Shown here: in pieces, positions 33,581 through 44,018 of the stretch
Numbering within the stretch: the first letter of the stretch is position 1
Layout of the letters: every line of letters begins with the position of its first letter
NCBI GenBank assembly: GCA_035771175.1
Contig: CM069603.1
Coordinates: forward strand, 16,468,286-16,532,285
Length of the DNA stretch: 64,000 bases
Source of the DNA: Paratinospora sagittata
Taxonomy: Eukaryota; Streptophyta; Magnoliopsida; Ranunculales; Menispermaceae
Direction of reading: 5' to 3'
The notes under the pieces: model-generated
The model's input: the letters and a program-made list of their open reading frames with translations, nothing else
Told to the model about the DNA's origin: nothing
Database searches by the model: none
Position numbers and translations under genes: made by a program

Positions 33581-34440
33581 AATTTGGCAGTCTCATTTGT
33601 TTTTTTGATATCTCTAGTCTATTCTAACGTACTAACCTTCAAACCACTTATTCAATCATCCAATATTCTCAATATTTTTTTCACATCAATTATGTATCAA
33701 CCATCCAACTATCAATTTATTCGTCAACCTATCTCAACTTTACATATTGATAAAAATAACTATATTTCAACTCATAATTGTAATGAAAAAAGTTCACAAA
33801 TTTTTTTTTGGCAAAGTCTCATTTGTTTTCTTGACATCTTACGTCCATTCTAATATACAAAGCATCAAACCATTTATTCAATCATCCAATATTCTCAATA
33901 TTTTTTTTACATAAAATTTTGTATCAACCATTCAACTATCAATTTATTCATTAACTTATCTCAACTTTACATATTGATAAAAATAACTATATTTCAACTC
34001 ATTATATTTTGAATACAACTCATAATTGTAATGAAAAAAGTTCACAAATTTTTGTTTGGCTGAATCTCCTTTGTTTTCTTGACATCTCACGCCTATTCTA
34101 ACATACAAACCGTCAAAGCATCAAACCATTTATTCAATCCTCCACTATTCTCAATATTTTTTTACATAAAATTCTGTATCAACCATCCAACTATCAATTT
34201 ATTCATCAACCTATTCTAACTTTACATATTGATAAAAATAACTATATTTCAACCATCATATTTTGAATCCAATTCATAATTGTAATGAAAAAAGTTCAGA
34301 AATTTTTTTTGGCAGAGTCTCCTTTGTTTTCTTGACATCTCACGCCTATTCTAACATACAAATCATCAAACCATCAAACCATTTATTCAATCATCCATTA
34401 TTCTCAATATTTTTTCACATAAAATTTTGTATCAACCATA
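33580..34440. repeat. Tandem repeat of a ~225-255-bp unit inside the CACTA element
   Basis: Nearly four units share the order GGCARAGTCTC, CTTGACATCT, CATCAAACCATTTATTCAATC, then CTATCAATTTATTC and AATTGTAATGAAAAAAGTTC. The anchor GGCA occurs at about 33586, 33810, 34058 and 34311 (periods 224, 248, 253). It sits in the probable intron of the TNPA-like gene. Confidence 0.88.
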
Positions 34441-34790
34441 TATACATAAACCATATACGTCCCTAGGTGGTGATATGTATGATGTCAATGCATGAACTGG
34501 TCTAATCTACTGGTCTAGTCTTTCTTGACATTTAGACTGACTTTGACAATGTCTGGTGATCCTTATTAGGGTCGGTATCACGACGTGCAAGATTAGGACA
34601 TTCAGTATTACTGTATAAGCTGATAGCTTTCAATAAGACCAACTAGATCAGTCCCCAGTTGAGAGGTGAGACACAAGGTCTGCTTAAATACCAATCGCCT
34701 AGAGCAGCCCGCTGCCTCCCGTTCACTATTTAAAGTTACTGAGAACAAGATTGAGTCTAGTTGAGTCAGATTGACCGGGTCTAGTTCAGG
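34441..34790 (-). repeat. LTR fragment related to chromovirus element 2
   Basis: The sequence ACGTCCCTAGGTGGTG ... GCTGATAGCTTTCAATAAGA ... CCCGTTCACTATTTAAAGTT aligns with 49490-49795 and 60060-60365, the central part of the element 2 LTRs. No LTR ends or TSD are visible, so it is a remnant of a separate older insertion or of DNA carried in the CACTA intron. Confidence 0.75.
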
Positions 34791-34939
34791 CGTAAGGCAT
34801 GCCAGACCGTACAGACGCATGCCAGAACGTTCAGGCGCATGCCAGAACTAGAACCTCCTTATTTCTCATTCCTCACACCAAATCACCTTCTCTTGTGAAT
34901 TTCTTCTCCTTTCCACGCATTCTAAGTCTAGGTCTATTT

Positions 34940-36370
34940 GTAGAAGCATGTATAGCATCATCACCAACATTTTTATCTTGATTCTGCAACAAAAAAAAAT
35001 AAAGTTATGGAAAAGTTAAATTAATATAAAATTATTCCATAAACTATTTTTGCAATTACCTAACACTTATTCATAGCAAGTATGATGGCTCTCAACTCTC
35101 GTACTTCGGTTCTAAGATCTTTTACTTTTTCATTCAATTGAGAGTTATTGACTTTACCAACAATTGAGCCTTCACCTTTGACATTGTTGCTCCAAAGCCA
35201 AGTCCTCGAACACGACCTTGATGTTAAGGTCAAAGGACTTTTGCTATAGCATCATCCTTTATTGAAGTGACATTATTTGTTGTTGAAAGTTGAGAAACAA
35301 CATCTATTTCTTTCTACAAGACGACGTAATTCAATTATTAGTAAATAAGAACGCGCACAAAAATCTTAATATTGTAAGTTTCATACCAATTTATCTGCAA
35401 CTACTTCATTGATCGATTCTCCATCCTTTCGAACATGTGCAACCATCCAAACATCAACACGAGTCACTTCTTTTGATTCAGGGCAATTATTTCTCTGTAA
35501 CATTGCATATAAGTTAATTGCAAGTCAAGTTAACATAGTTGAAATAACTAATTAAATTTCTAAATTATTCAAACCAATTCATCTTCTAGACGAGCATATC
35601 CCTTTCGACTAGTTGTACGTGGAAAAGTGTTCTTTGCCCTTAATTCTTTAAACTTGGCACTTGTTTCCTACAAGATAAACAAAATCAAACATTGAAATCT
35701 TGTATACCAATAAAAAAACTAATTAAATGTATAGACACATTTCAAACTTGTAAGAGCATCGATATCGTATGAACTCCTCCCACTCTTTGGAATCTTTGAC
35801 ATTGGCAGGTTTCATATTACGAATCATTTCTTTCCTCTGATCCATATTAGTACATTTGACAAATTTTTTTATTTTTTTGATCAGGTAACATCTATGTTGG
35901 TGCCAAGATCCGCGCATTGTAGATAAGACGTACTTCTTGCGACTTTCTTCTAAGTCAAAGCGACTCTACGAATAAAAATTCAGCTTTTGTTAGATGTAAA
36001 ATAACATTAAAAAAAAAAAGTATCTCAAATTTTCATTCCTTATTTTGTGAAATACTTATAGTAATGACATCACCTTGATTGTCTCCCACAAAGCTTCTTT
36101 CAGTGCAAGAGGAACTACATTCCAATCTTTGTATGGCAAAGGCACCAATTGTCTTATAGTGGTCCCCATTGATGTACTTAATTTAACTGAACCAACACTT
36201 GTTGCTTGGCCTCTTTCATTAAATTTGACTCCCTCAGCTTAGTCTTTGATACAACCCCATAGTTCAGTTTTGTTGGACCTCTACCTTTTCTTCTTTTAGC
36301 ATGTATGTCATTACTAGGAGAAGGTGAAGAATTTGATGCTCTAGTTGATGAATTTTCAGCCATATGTAGT
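34940..36370 (-). pseudogene. CACTA TNPA-like gene (plant transposase Ptta/En/Spm family, PF03004-like)
   Basis: Read on the minus strand, the gene opens MAENSSTRASNSSPSPSNDI and then KRRKGRGPTKLN. Later exons read LVPLPYKDWN, MRGSWHQHRCYLIKKIKKFV and MKPANVKDSKEWEEFIRYRC, the core of the Transposase_24 family. A hydrophilic helical region follows (LRTEVRELRAIILAMNKC). Introns are suggested by GTGATG and TTGTTGCAG borders. In characterised elements the protein binds subterminal repeats and assists TNP2. Frames shift between exons and stops are present (for example near 36180), so it is probably inactive. The C-terminal exon lies at 30600-30794 and 32816-32870. Confidence 0.75.
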
Positions 36371-36494
36371 CGGTCCCTACACATGAAAACACCATATTTA
36401 TTAATGTAGAATATAATATACATTTATCATCACAAAATGAACAAAACAAAAATTTAACTAGAATAAAAACTATTACATTTATATTAATAAACCC

Positions 36495-39400
36495 TCACAG
36501 TCTTTTCAAGCAATCTCATCATCTTCATTACAATTGTTATCATCAAGTTTTCCCACATCTAGAGGTGCATGTAAGACATTAGTATTTTCATCATATATTT
36601 CCAAATCATTGAATCCCTTGGGAGGTGCTCTTAAGACAACATACCAGTTTGATGTTTCATTTTCCCTAGAATAAAAACTTGTTTTGCTTGTGAATCAAAT
36701 ATGAAAGGATCTCTTTCAAATTGGGATAGGCATTGGTGGAGGTTGACTAAGGTAAAACCATCCTCAACTTTAACACCATTTATATTATTTGCCCAATCAC
36801 ATTTAAACACGGGAACTCAAAAATTGTAAAAGTCCAGTACATAAATTTCCTTTATAACCCCGTAATACGCAATACTTCTTGTAACTTGAGTAGTATCTTT
36901 TGCACTGGATCTACAAATAGTCTCTGCTTCAACAAACACTCTACTGTTTTGTGTAGCTTTTTCACTATCCTTTGTGCGAAAATGTTTTCCATTGATAACA
37001 TAGCCTGTATATGACATAACTTGATTCATAGGACCAAATGCAAGCCACTTCAATGCGTTACTTGTGCTTGAACTACTAGCTTCAGAAGTTACCTATTCAA
37101 GTTGATTCAAAATTTTATATACTTGATATAATATTTAAAAAGAGAAAGATATTGCTTAACCTTCGCTGATAACCAAGAAGAGAAAGTAGACGTGTGTCTT
37201 TTTTGTAATAGCATTGGATTCCTCGTAAGAGTTCTATCGAAATGCTTTAGCTCCTAAAGATGCATTTTATGAAGATCCAAAGTTAAGTAAGACATACAAG
37301 TACATGTTACCATATGTAGGTTATCTCAATTTTTTAAAAACTTAAATATACTTACTCTTTGTATGGCTGAACCTCATCACTATTGAATAATATGTAAAGA
37401 TAAACAATTTGTAACATGTCAGATGATAGCGTCATTGATTTCCCTTTAGAAATAGGATGGCCTACTATTGTCTCATTAATATAATCCACATTTCTACCTC
37501 GTCGATCACCAATATCTTCTGCTTGTTTTATGTACTTGCTACAAAACTTGACGCAATCATCAGCTACATAACATTCTGCAATGCATCCTTCTGGCCTTGC
37601 ACGATTTCTTACATATTCTTTTAATAATTTCACAAATCTACGTAACAAAAATCAGTGATATAGATAACAAAACCAGTTAGTTTACTTGTTTATAATATGC
37701 CATTTGTATTAATATTGTAAAATATATTCTTCAAAATATTATAATAACATCTTTCGAAAGGATTCATCCACCGAAATTATACTGGTCCACAAAAAGGAGC
37801 TTCCTTTGGTAAATGGATTGTTAAATGAACCATAATATTGAAAAAAAGGAGGAAAATATTCTAACATGCGCATTGTCTTTGCAACTTCATTATCCAATTG
37901 TTCAAATCTTGTTTTATCAAGAACTTGTTGACAAAACTCATTGAAGAAGACGAAAGATTGCATTTCTTGGACCCTTAGGTAACATACCACATAATGCAGC
38001 TGATAATAATTGTTGCATCAGAACATGAAAATCGTTAGATTTGAGCCGCAAGAGTTTGCATTTAGACAATATCACACAATTTAATGTATAGCCTTTTACA
38101 AAAAGATTTTCTCTCATCCTTTGACAGAGTGTATGGAGCTGCAGGTAAGTAAAACTTATTTTCCATTTCTTGTGCATGCATTGGATGTCTAATGCCCAAT
38201 TGTTCTAAATCACTGCGAGAATTAAGTCCATCCTTTGTTTTTCCAGGTATATCTAACAAAGTACCCACAATACTCTCACAAATATTCTTCTCAATATGCA
38301 TCACACCCAAGTTATGACGTAAACGTAAATTCTATAATATAAACAAACAAAAGAGTATTAATTACATGAACTAGTATCTTAAGAAAATATAACATATTAT
38401 GACCAAGGTTAATAATTTACCTCCCCGTAGAGCAAATAAAAAAATATTGACTTTTTCTTCCATATTTGTGTCAAGTCTTTCTTCTTTCTTTTTTTAACTT
38501 TTTCCCCCATTCATTTTGAATATCTTGGCATCATTGTAAAACTTTTTCACCTATTAAAACCATTGGCTTTCCTCTTTTTTCTTCATACCCGTCAAACCAA
38601 GTTTTCTTTTTCCTCCATTCATGAGTAAGTGGAAGAAAGCGCCTATGCCCCGTATACACATGTTTCTTACTAAATGGCAATCCCATAGAACATATATCCC
38701 CACTACAAGCTGGACAAGCAAGTTTTCCTTTTGTACCACATCCTGTCAAGTTCCCATATGCTGAAAAATCATTTATTGTCCACATTAAGATGGCTCTCAA
38801 ATTAAATGTAGAACTACTGTATGCATCATATACAATCATCCCATTATTCCACAATTCATTTAAATCATCTATGAGTGGTTGTAGATATACATCAATATCA
38901 TTTCCTGGTTGCTTTGGTCCTGGAATCAACAAGGTTAGCATTAAGTTTTTCTTTGCCATACACAACCAATGAGGAAGATTGTATATAACTAAAATTACAG
39001 GCCAACAACTATATCTTGAGCTTAAGGTGCTGAAAGGGTTAAATCCGTCTGTCACCAAACCAAGTCTCAAGCTTCTTGGATCTGAAGCAAACCAAGGCCA
39101 ATTACTATATATTGTATCCCAAGCTGATGAGTCCACAGGATGCCACATCTTCCTATCTGTGCTTCTATTTCCATGATGCATATCAAGTCCTTTGCCATGT
39201 TAGGCGACTTAAACATAACCTTAAATCTTGGCATTATTGGAAAGTAACGTAGCACCTTAGCCAAAACTCCCTCATAGATACGATTACTCTGCTTATTTAC
39301 TTTTCATCGAGATGAACCACAGTTGAGACATGTCTCACGATTTTCAAATTCTTTTCTAAACAAACAATAATCATTGATGCAAGCATCTATTTTTTCATAA

Positions 39401-39940
39401 CCTAATTCAAACATTTTTAAAAACTTTCTCATTAAATACAATGACTCGAGCAAAGTATTATCTTGAGGTAACATATCTTGAAGAATTCCTAAGAGCTCAT
39501 CAAAAGTCGTGTCAGATAGGCCATGTGTAGTTTTATGTTTGTATAAAACTACAATAGCTGACAATTTTGTAAACTTTATATACCCATTATATAATGGACG
39601 TTCAACATCTTCCACCATATCATTAAACTCCTCATTTCCTAGCTCTGGTGAATTAGGCTCAACATTATCAACACAATGATCATAGGCATCTTTGTACTAC
39701 CTATACGTTTCAGACCGTTTAACATCTTCATTTTGTATATGAGTACTAGCTCTATGTTCCCCATGCCAAACCCATGTAGTACATGCAGGATCCATTCCAT
39801 TGATGACCAAGTGTTCAAATACAACCTCCGTAGCTTCAAAACTTTGATTTTGACAAACTTTACAAGGGCATATGATTTTATCTTGACCACCTCCATTCTC
39901 TTTTGCTTCTGATATAAAATTTCTGGCCCCCTCCATATAA
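36495..39940 (-). pseudogene. CACTA TNP2-like transposase gene, decayed
   Basis: Minus-strand exons in order: transposase-associated N-terminal domain at 39697-39936 (CPCKVCQNQSFEATEVVFEH ... TTWVWHGEH); helical region at 39304-39618 (LLGILQDMLPQDNTLLESLY); transposase core at 38531-39181 (LRLGLVTDGFNPFSTLSSRY and GKLACPACSGD), the TNP2 signature with the DGFNPF block; GVMHIEKNICESIVGTLLDI at about 38300; DUF4218-like parts at 37352-38130 (SNDFHVLMQQLLSAALCGML and YVRNRARPEGCIAECYVADD); and a DUF4216-like C-terminus at about 36500-37050 ending near VPVFKCDWANN. Frame changes and stops (near 39300, 39181-39210, 38531, 36815) show decay, though some breaks are introns. In active elements this protein cuts and joins the CACTA ends. 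Confidence 0.88.
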
Positions 39941-41209
39941 GCTTTGATTGGTCTAAAAGATGATATTACAAGATAGAGTGGTCAAAAGCTTGTTATTAAG
40001 TAAACTATAAAACTATTACCAAGTGTTTTATCTCCAATACAAATGCTTGTGGTAAGTACTAAAGAAAAGTTATTAAAGTACACTAACCTTGGGAATTTTA
40101 ACCACTCCTTATTCATTGCAACAATTTTCCTTAATAAGAAGAATAAAATTAATCATAAACAACACAAGAAAAAAAATGTAAATTATATTGAATTTTTACA
40201 TTCAAATACACGAAATCAACAGATAATTACATAGAAGTTATGAAATAGCAAAAGAACTCAAACAACATTTTTGCATTTCAACTACACTTCTAAGATATCA
40301 AAAAAATAATATTTTCTAAGTTCCCTAAATTCTTTGACAAAGAAATGTCACCTCACAAGAAAAAGATGGCTTCAAGTAAAGTATTTTATCTCTTTAAAAA
40401 TTGATCTTTTCTTGTTTCTTAAACAATTTCTTTGACAAAGCAACTGCGAAGGACACAAAGTTCCTTAATGCATTTCTAACTCGTAAGACAAATAGAAAAT
40501 TACAAAAAAAAAAGGCCCCACAAATCCTTTTGCCGCTTGCCTTCCAACGTGCCATATTATAATTTGCCAACACAACAAATACTAAAGTAGATATCGACAC
40601 ATGTTGTACTAAAAAAGATTGCCTTCCAACATGACATATTGTAATTATAACCAAGGGAATAACAAAAATTCCAAAAAAAAGAAAAACCATTAATCTTCTT
40701 AGACAAATTATAGAATAACATATTGCCTCCTAATTTCTAGAAGCACACAACAAATTTCCAAATTGTCAACTATCTAGCTCAATGCTATGGGCAACCTTCC
40801 TCCAACTAATGGGCAAGTCTTCTCAATTTAAACACACATTTTTCATTTTGTTTATCATTAATATTGGACTTGAACAAAACAAATGGCTCAGCAAGCTCAA
40901 GCAATCAAATGAACAAGCTCATAAAGGACCTTCCCAATACACAATTCCTATCTCACCTTAAAAAAACGATGGTTTCTTTGCAAAGTAGGAAACAAAACTT
41001 TTTTGTTTGGCGGTGGCAACAAGCTCCTGATTGAGAAACAATGGCGCATATGAGATCTCTTGCCCAACTCTCTCAAATCTCCAAACAAGAAATGTTTCAA
41101 AGCTATTTGCCTTAGTTATAGTATTTTATCATTTCAACATTTTTACCATAGTAAAACAGAAGTAACAAGCAAGATTTTGGAAAACATGAGTTACCAAATA
41201 ACCCGAGAA
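39941..41209. other. CACTA interior upstream of TNP2
   Basis: AT-rich sequence with no recognised coding region. It continues across the copia insertion into 46675-48860. It may hold the TNP2 leader and intron. Confidence 0.5.
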
Positions 41210-41214
41210 CTAAG

Positions 41215-41812
41215 TGTTGGGAAAAACCGATGGTTGTAAAGAAATAATTCTACAATCCCAGGACAATTTTCCAAACTAAAATACAACAAAAATAACACCA
41301 ACAATTTTAGCGTGGAAAACCCTCCAAAGATGAGGTAAAAACCACGGGACCCGTAAGCCGCTTAAGAAACTTCCACTATAATCAAATGGGATTACAAACT
41401 TCACCCTTAGGTGGATCTCTCACAAATATACACTTACTATGTATCTTCAATTTGTGGATAACACTTCACAAATTGGCTCACACTTTTTCTTCTCAAAGAA
41501 ACTCTCTTTGAGGCTCTCTAGATCTCTTGAATTAGATCTCTCTGAATATTTGATCTCTCTCAGATGATATTCAAGAATGAAATTAGGGCTCTATTTATAG
41601 GAGTTTAAACAGGGGCTTTTCTGTAATTGATTTGGTCCTTCCCACGTGAAGTCTGCAGCTTGCCCCACGTGAAGTCCGTGCAACCTGCCCACGTGAAGTG
41701 TGTTGTAGTTCCCATGCAGTCCACATTTTCTTCGCGCCCACGTGAAACGTGTTATTGTTCCCATGCATGAGTTTTATTTTTGTTTAATGAGATGATGAGG
41801 TGGACCCCATCA
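41215..41812 (-). repeat. 3' LTR of the copia element
   Basis: TGTTGGGAAAAACCG...GGACCCCATCA on the plus strand. A TATA box (CTATAAATAG, complement of 41591-41600) and four CACGTG G-boxes (41643, 41666, 41690, 41739) lie in its U3. It differs from the other LTR at three sites (TTTTCC/TTTCCC, GGGCTC/GGGTTC, CCCATG/CCCGTG). Confidence 0.97.
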
Positions 41813-41830
41813 AATCTCCCCCTCCACCTC
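41813..41830 (-). other. Polypurine tract of the copia element
   Basis: The complement reads GAGGTGGAGGGGGAGATT directly against the 3' LTR. The pol stop codon overlaps its start. Confidence 0.9.
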
Positions 41831-44018
41831 ATGTGGAACAGGGCTCCTCCACACCGGCAATCTCTCTACATATAGCAAGCTTTTCTCTGGTCAGGGACTT
41901 CGTCATCATATCTGCCCCGTTGTCATTAGTGTGGATCTTCTCAACTTGCAGCAGTTTATTTTCCAGCACATCACGAATCCAATGATATCTCACGTCGATG
42001 TGCTTGGACCTTGAATGGAAGGTTGAGTTTTTGCTAAGGTGTATGGCGCTCTGACTGTCGCAATAAAGAACATATTTTTCTTGGTTCTGCTGCAATTCTT
42101 GTAGGAACTTTTTCATCCACAAGATCTCCTTACAACCTTCAGTGATTGCAATATACTCTGCTTCTGTGGTACTCAAGGCAATACACTTTTGTAATCGTGA
42201 TTGCCATGAGACAGCTCCCCCTGCAAAAGTTATTAGGTACCCGGATATCGACTTTCTCGTATCCACGTCGCCAGCCATATCTGAATCTGTAAATCCTTCT
42301 AATATAGATTTACCATTACCAAAACATAAACAATGACTAGAAGTACCTCTAAGATACCTGAGTATCCATTTGACTGCTGTCCAATGTTCCTTTCCAGGAT
42401 TTGATAGAAATCGGCTCACTACACCAACAGCATGAGCAATGTCTGGTCTGGTGCATACCATAGCATACATTAGACTGCCAACTACCGATGCATAAGATAC
42501 CTTGCTTATCTCTGATTTCTCTTCTTCGCTTGAAGGACACTGGCTCGAATTAAGCTTGAAGTGGCTTGCCAGTGGAGAACTAACAGGTTTAGCTTTGCTC
42601 ATGTTGAACCGCTCTAAAACTTTCTCAATATACTTTTCTTGAGATAGCCAAAGTTTCTTGTTCTTCCTGTCACGAACAATCTTCATGCCAAGGATTTGTT
42701 TTGCGGGTCCTAAGTCTTTCATGGCAAAAGACTTGCTCAACTCTTTCTTTAACGTGTTAATCTTGCCAATATCTTGGCCTACAATTAACATATCATCAAC
42801 ATAAAGCAAAAGAATAATAAAATCACCATCAGAGAATTTCTTGATGAAGACGCAGTGATCAGCTGTCGTTCGGTTGTACTCCGTTTGCTCCATGAACGAG
42901 TCAAACTTTTTATACCACTGCCTCGGTGCCTGTTTCAAACCATACAGACTTTTCTTTAGCCTGCATACCAGTTTCTCTTTTCTTTTGGCTTGGAAACCTT
43001 CGGGCTGCTCCATATAGATTTTCTCGTCAAGATCACCGTGTAAGAATGCGGTTTTTACATCAAGTTGTTCAACCTCCAGATTAAGACTAGCTGCCAAGCC
43101 AAGAACAACTCGGATTGAAGACATTTTTACCACCGGTGAGAAGATTTCATCGAAGTCAACGCCTTTCTTTTGTCCGAATCCTTTCACAACCAATCTTGCT
43201 TTGTATCGAGGTTGCGAGCTACCTTCTTCGCTTTTGATTTTGTACACCCACTTATTCTTGAGGGCTTTCTTTCCCTGCGGTAATTTCACCAAGTCAAATG
43301 TGTGGTTCTCATGCAGAGATTTCATTTCTTCCTGCATGGCTTTTATCCACTCAGTCTTATGCTGGTCAGTGATAGCTTCGGTATAGCTTTCTGGTTCTCC
43401 CCCGTTAGTGAGCATGACATAGTCGCTAGGAGGATATCTTTGACTTGGTTGTCGCTCTCTGGTAGATCTCCTTAGCTGTGCTTCTGGTTGGACTTGTTCA
43501 GGAACTTGTTCAGGAATTTGTTCAGGAACTTGTTCTTGTTCTAAACTTTGAGCTGGTGGAACATTATCATCAGTATCTGGTGCAGCTTCCTTGTCATCTG
43601 AATTTGTTGATGGAGAGACTGGTTCCAGATTCACTGGAAGTTCTTCTGATTGTGGCTTCTCAGGTTTCTGAAAATCCTCAATCGTCTGATCTTCAAGAAA
43701 CACCACGTCTCTGCTTCTGACAATCCTTTTGTTGACAGGATCCCAAAGTCTGTAGCCGAATTCTTCATGGGAATATCCCACAAAGATACACTGCCTCGCT
43801 TTTCCATCCAGCTTGGACCTCTCGTCTCTAGGGATGTGAACAAATGCTCTGCAGCCGAATACTTTCAAGTGTTTGTAAGAAACGTCTTTCCCCGTCCAAA
43901 CTTTTTCTGGTACATCGTAGTTCAGTGGAACTGATGGAGAAAGGTTGATTAAATCGACCGCTGTCCTCATTGCCTCCCCCAATAGGAGTTTGGCAGTTTT
44001 GCATTTGAGAGCATACAT
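41829..44018 (-). CDS. Copia pol: integrase end, reverse transcriptase and RNase H
   Basis: 729-codon frame; the true frame continues the upstream ORF from about 43980, so the first dozen or so residues are out of frame. WGEAMRTAVDLINLSPSVPL and LKVFGCRAFVHIPRDERSKL are the integrase C-terminal part. The RVT_2 domain has LDVKTAFLHGDL (D320) and LLLYVDDMLIVG (D408/D409). RNase H has GFTDSDMAGDVDTRKSISGY and ALSTTEAEYIA. A Pro/Glu-rich linker at about 158-178 repeats VPEQ. The text is closest to Tnt1/Tork-type polyproteins. It ends at 41829 next to the PPT. All catalytic motifs are present. Confidence 0.95.
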   Translation of the reverse strand: MYALKCKTAKLLLGEAMRTAVDLINLSPSVPLNYDVPEKVWTGKDVSYKHLKVFGCRAFVHIPRDERSKLDGKARQCIFVGYSHEEFGYRLWDPVNKRIVRSRDVVFLEDQTIEDFQKPEKPQSEELPVNLEPVSPSTNSDDKEAAPDTDDNVPPAQSLEQEQVPEQIPEQVPEQVQPEAQLRRSTRERQPSQRYPPSDYVMLTNGGEPESYTEAITDQHKTEWIKAMQEEMKSLHENHTFDLVKLPQGKKALKNKWVYKIKSEEGSSQPRYKARLVVKGFGQKKGVDFDEIFSPVVKMSSIRVVLGLAASLNLEVEQLDVKTAFLHGDLDEKIYMEQPEGFQAKRKEKLVCRLKKSLYGLKQAPRQWYKKFDSFMEQTEYNRTTADHCVFIKKFSDGDFIILLLYVDDMLIVGQDIGKINTLKKELSKSFAMKDLGPAKQILGMKIVRDRKNKKLWLSQEKYIEKVLERFNMSKAKPVSSPLASHFKLNSSQCPSSEEEKSEISKVSYASVVGSLMYAMVCTRPDIAHAVGVVSRFLSNPGKEHWTAVKWILRYLRGTSSHCLCFGNGKSILEGFTDSDMAGDVDTRKSISGYLITFAGGAVSWQSRLQKCIALSTTEAEYIAITEGCKEILWMKKFLQELQQNQEKYVLYCDSQSAIHLSKNSTFHSRSKHIDVRYHWIRDVLENKLLQVEKIHTNDNGADMMTKSLTREKLAICREIAGVEEPCST

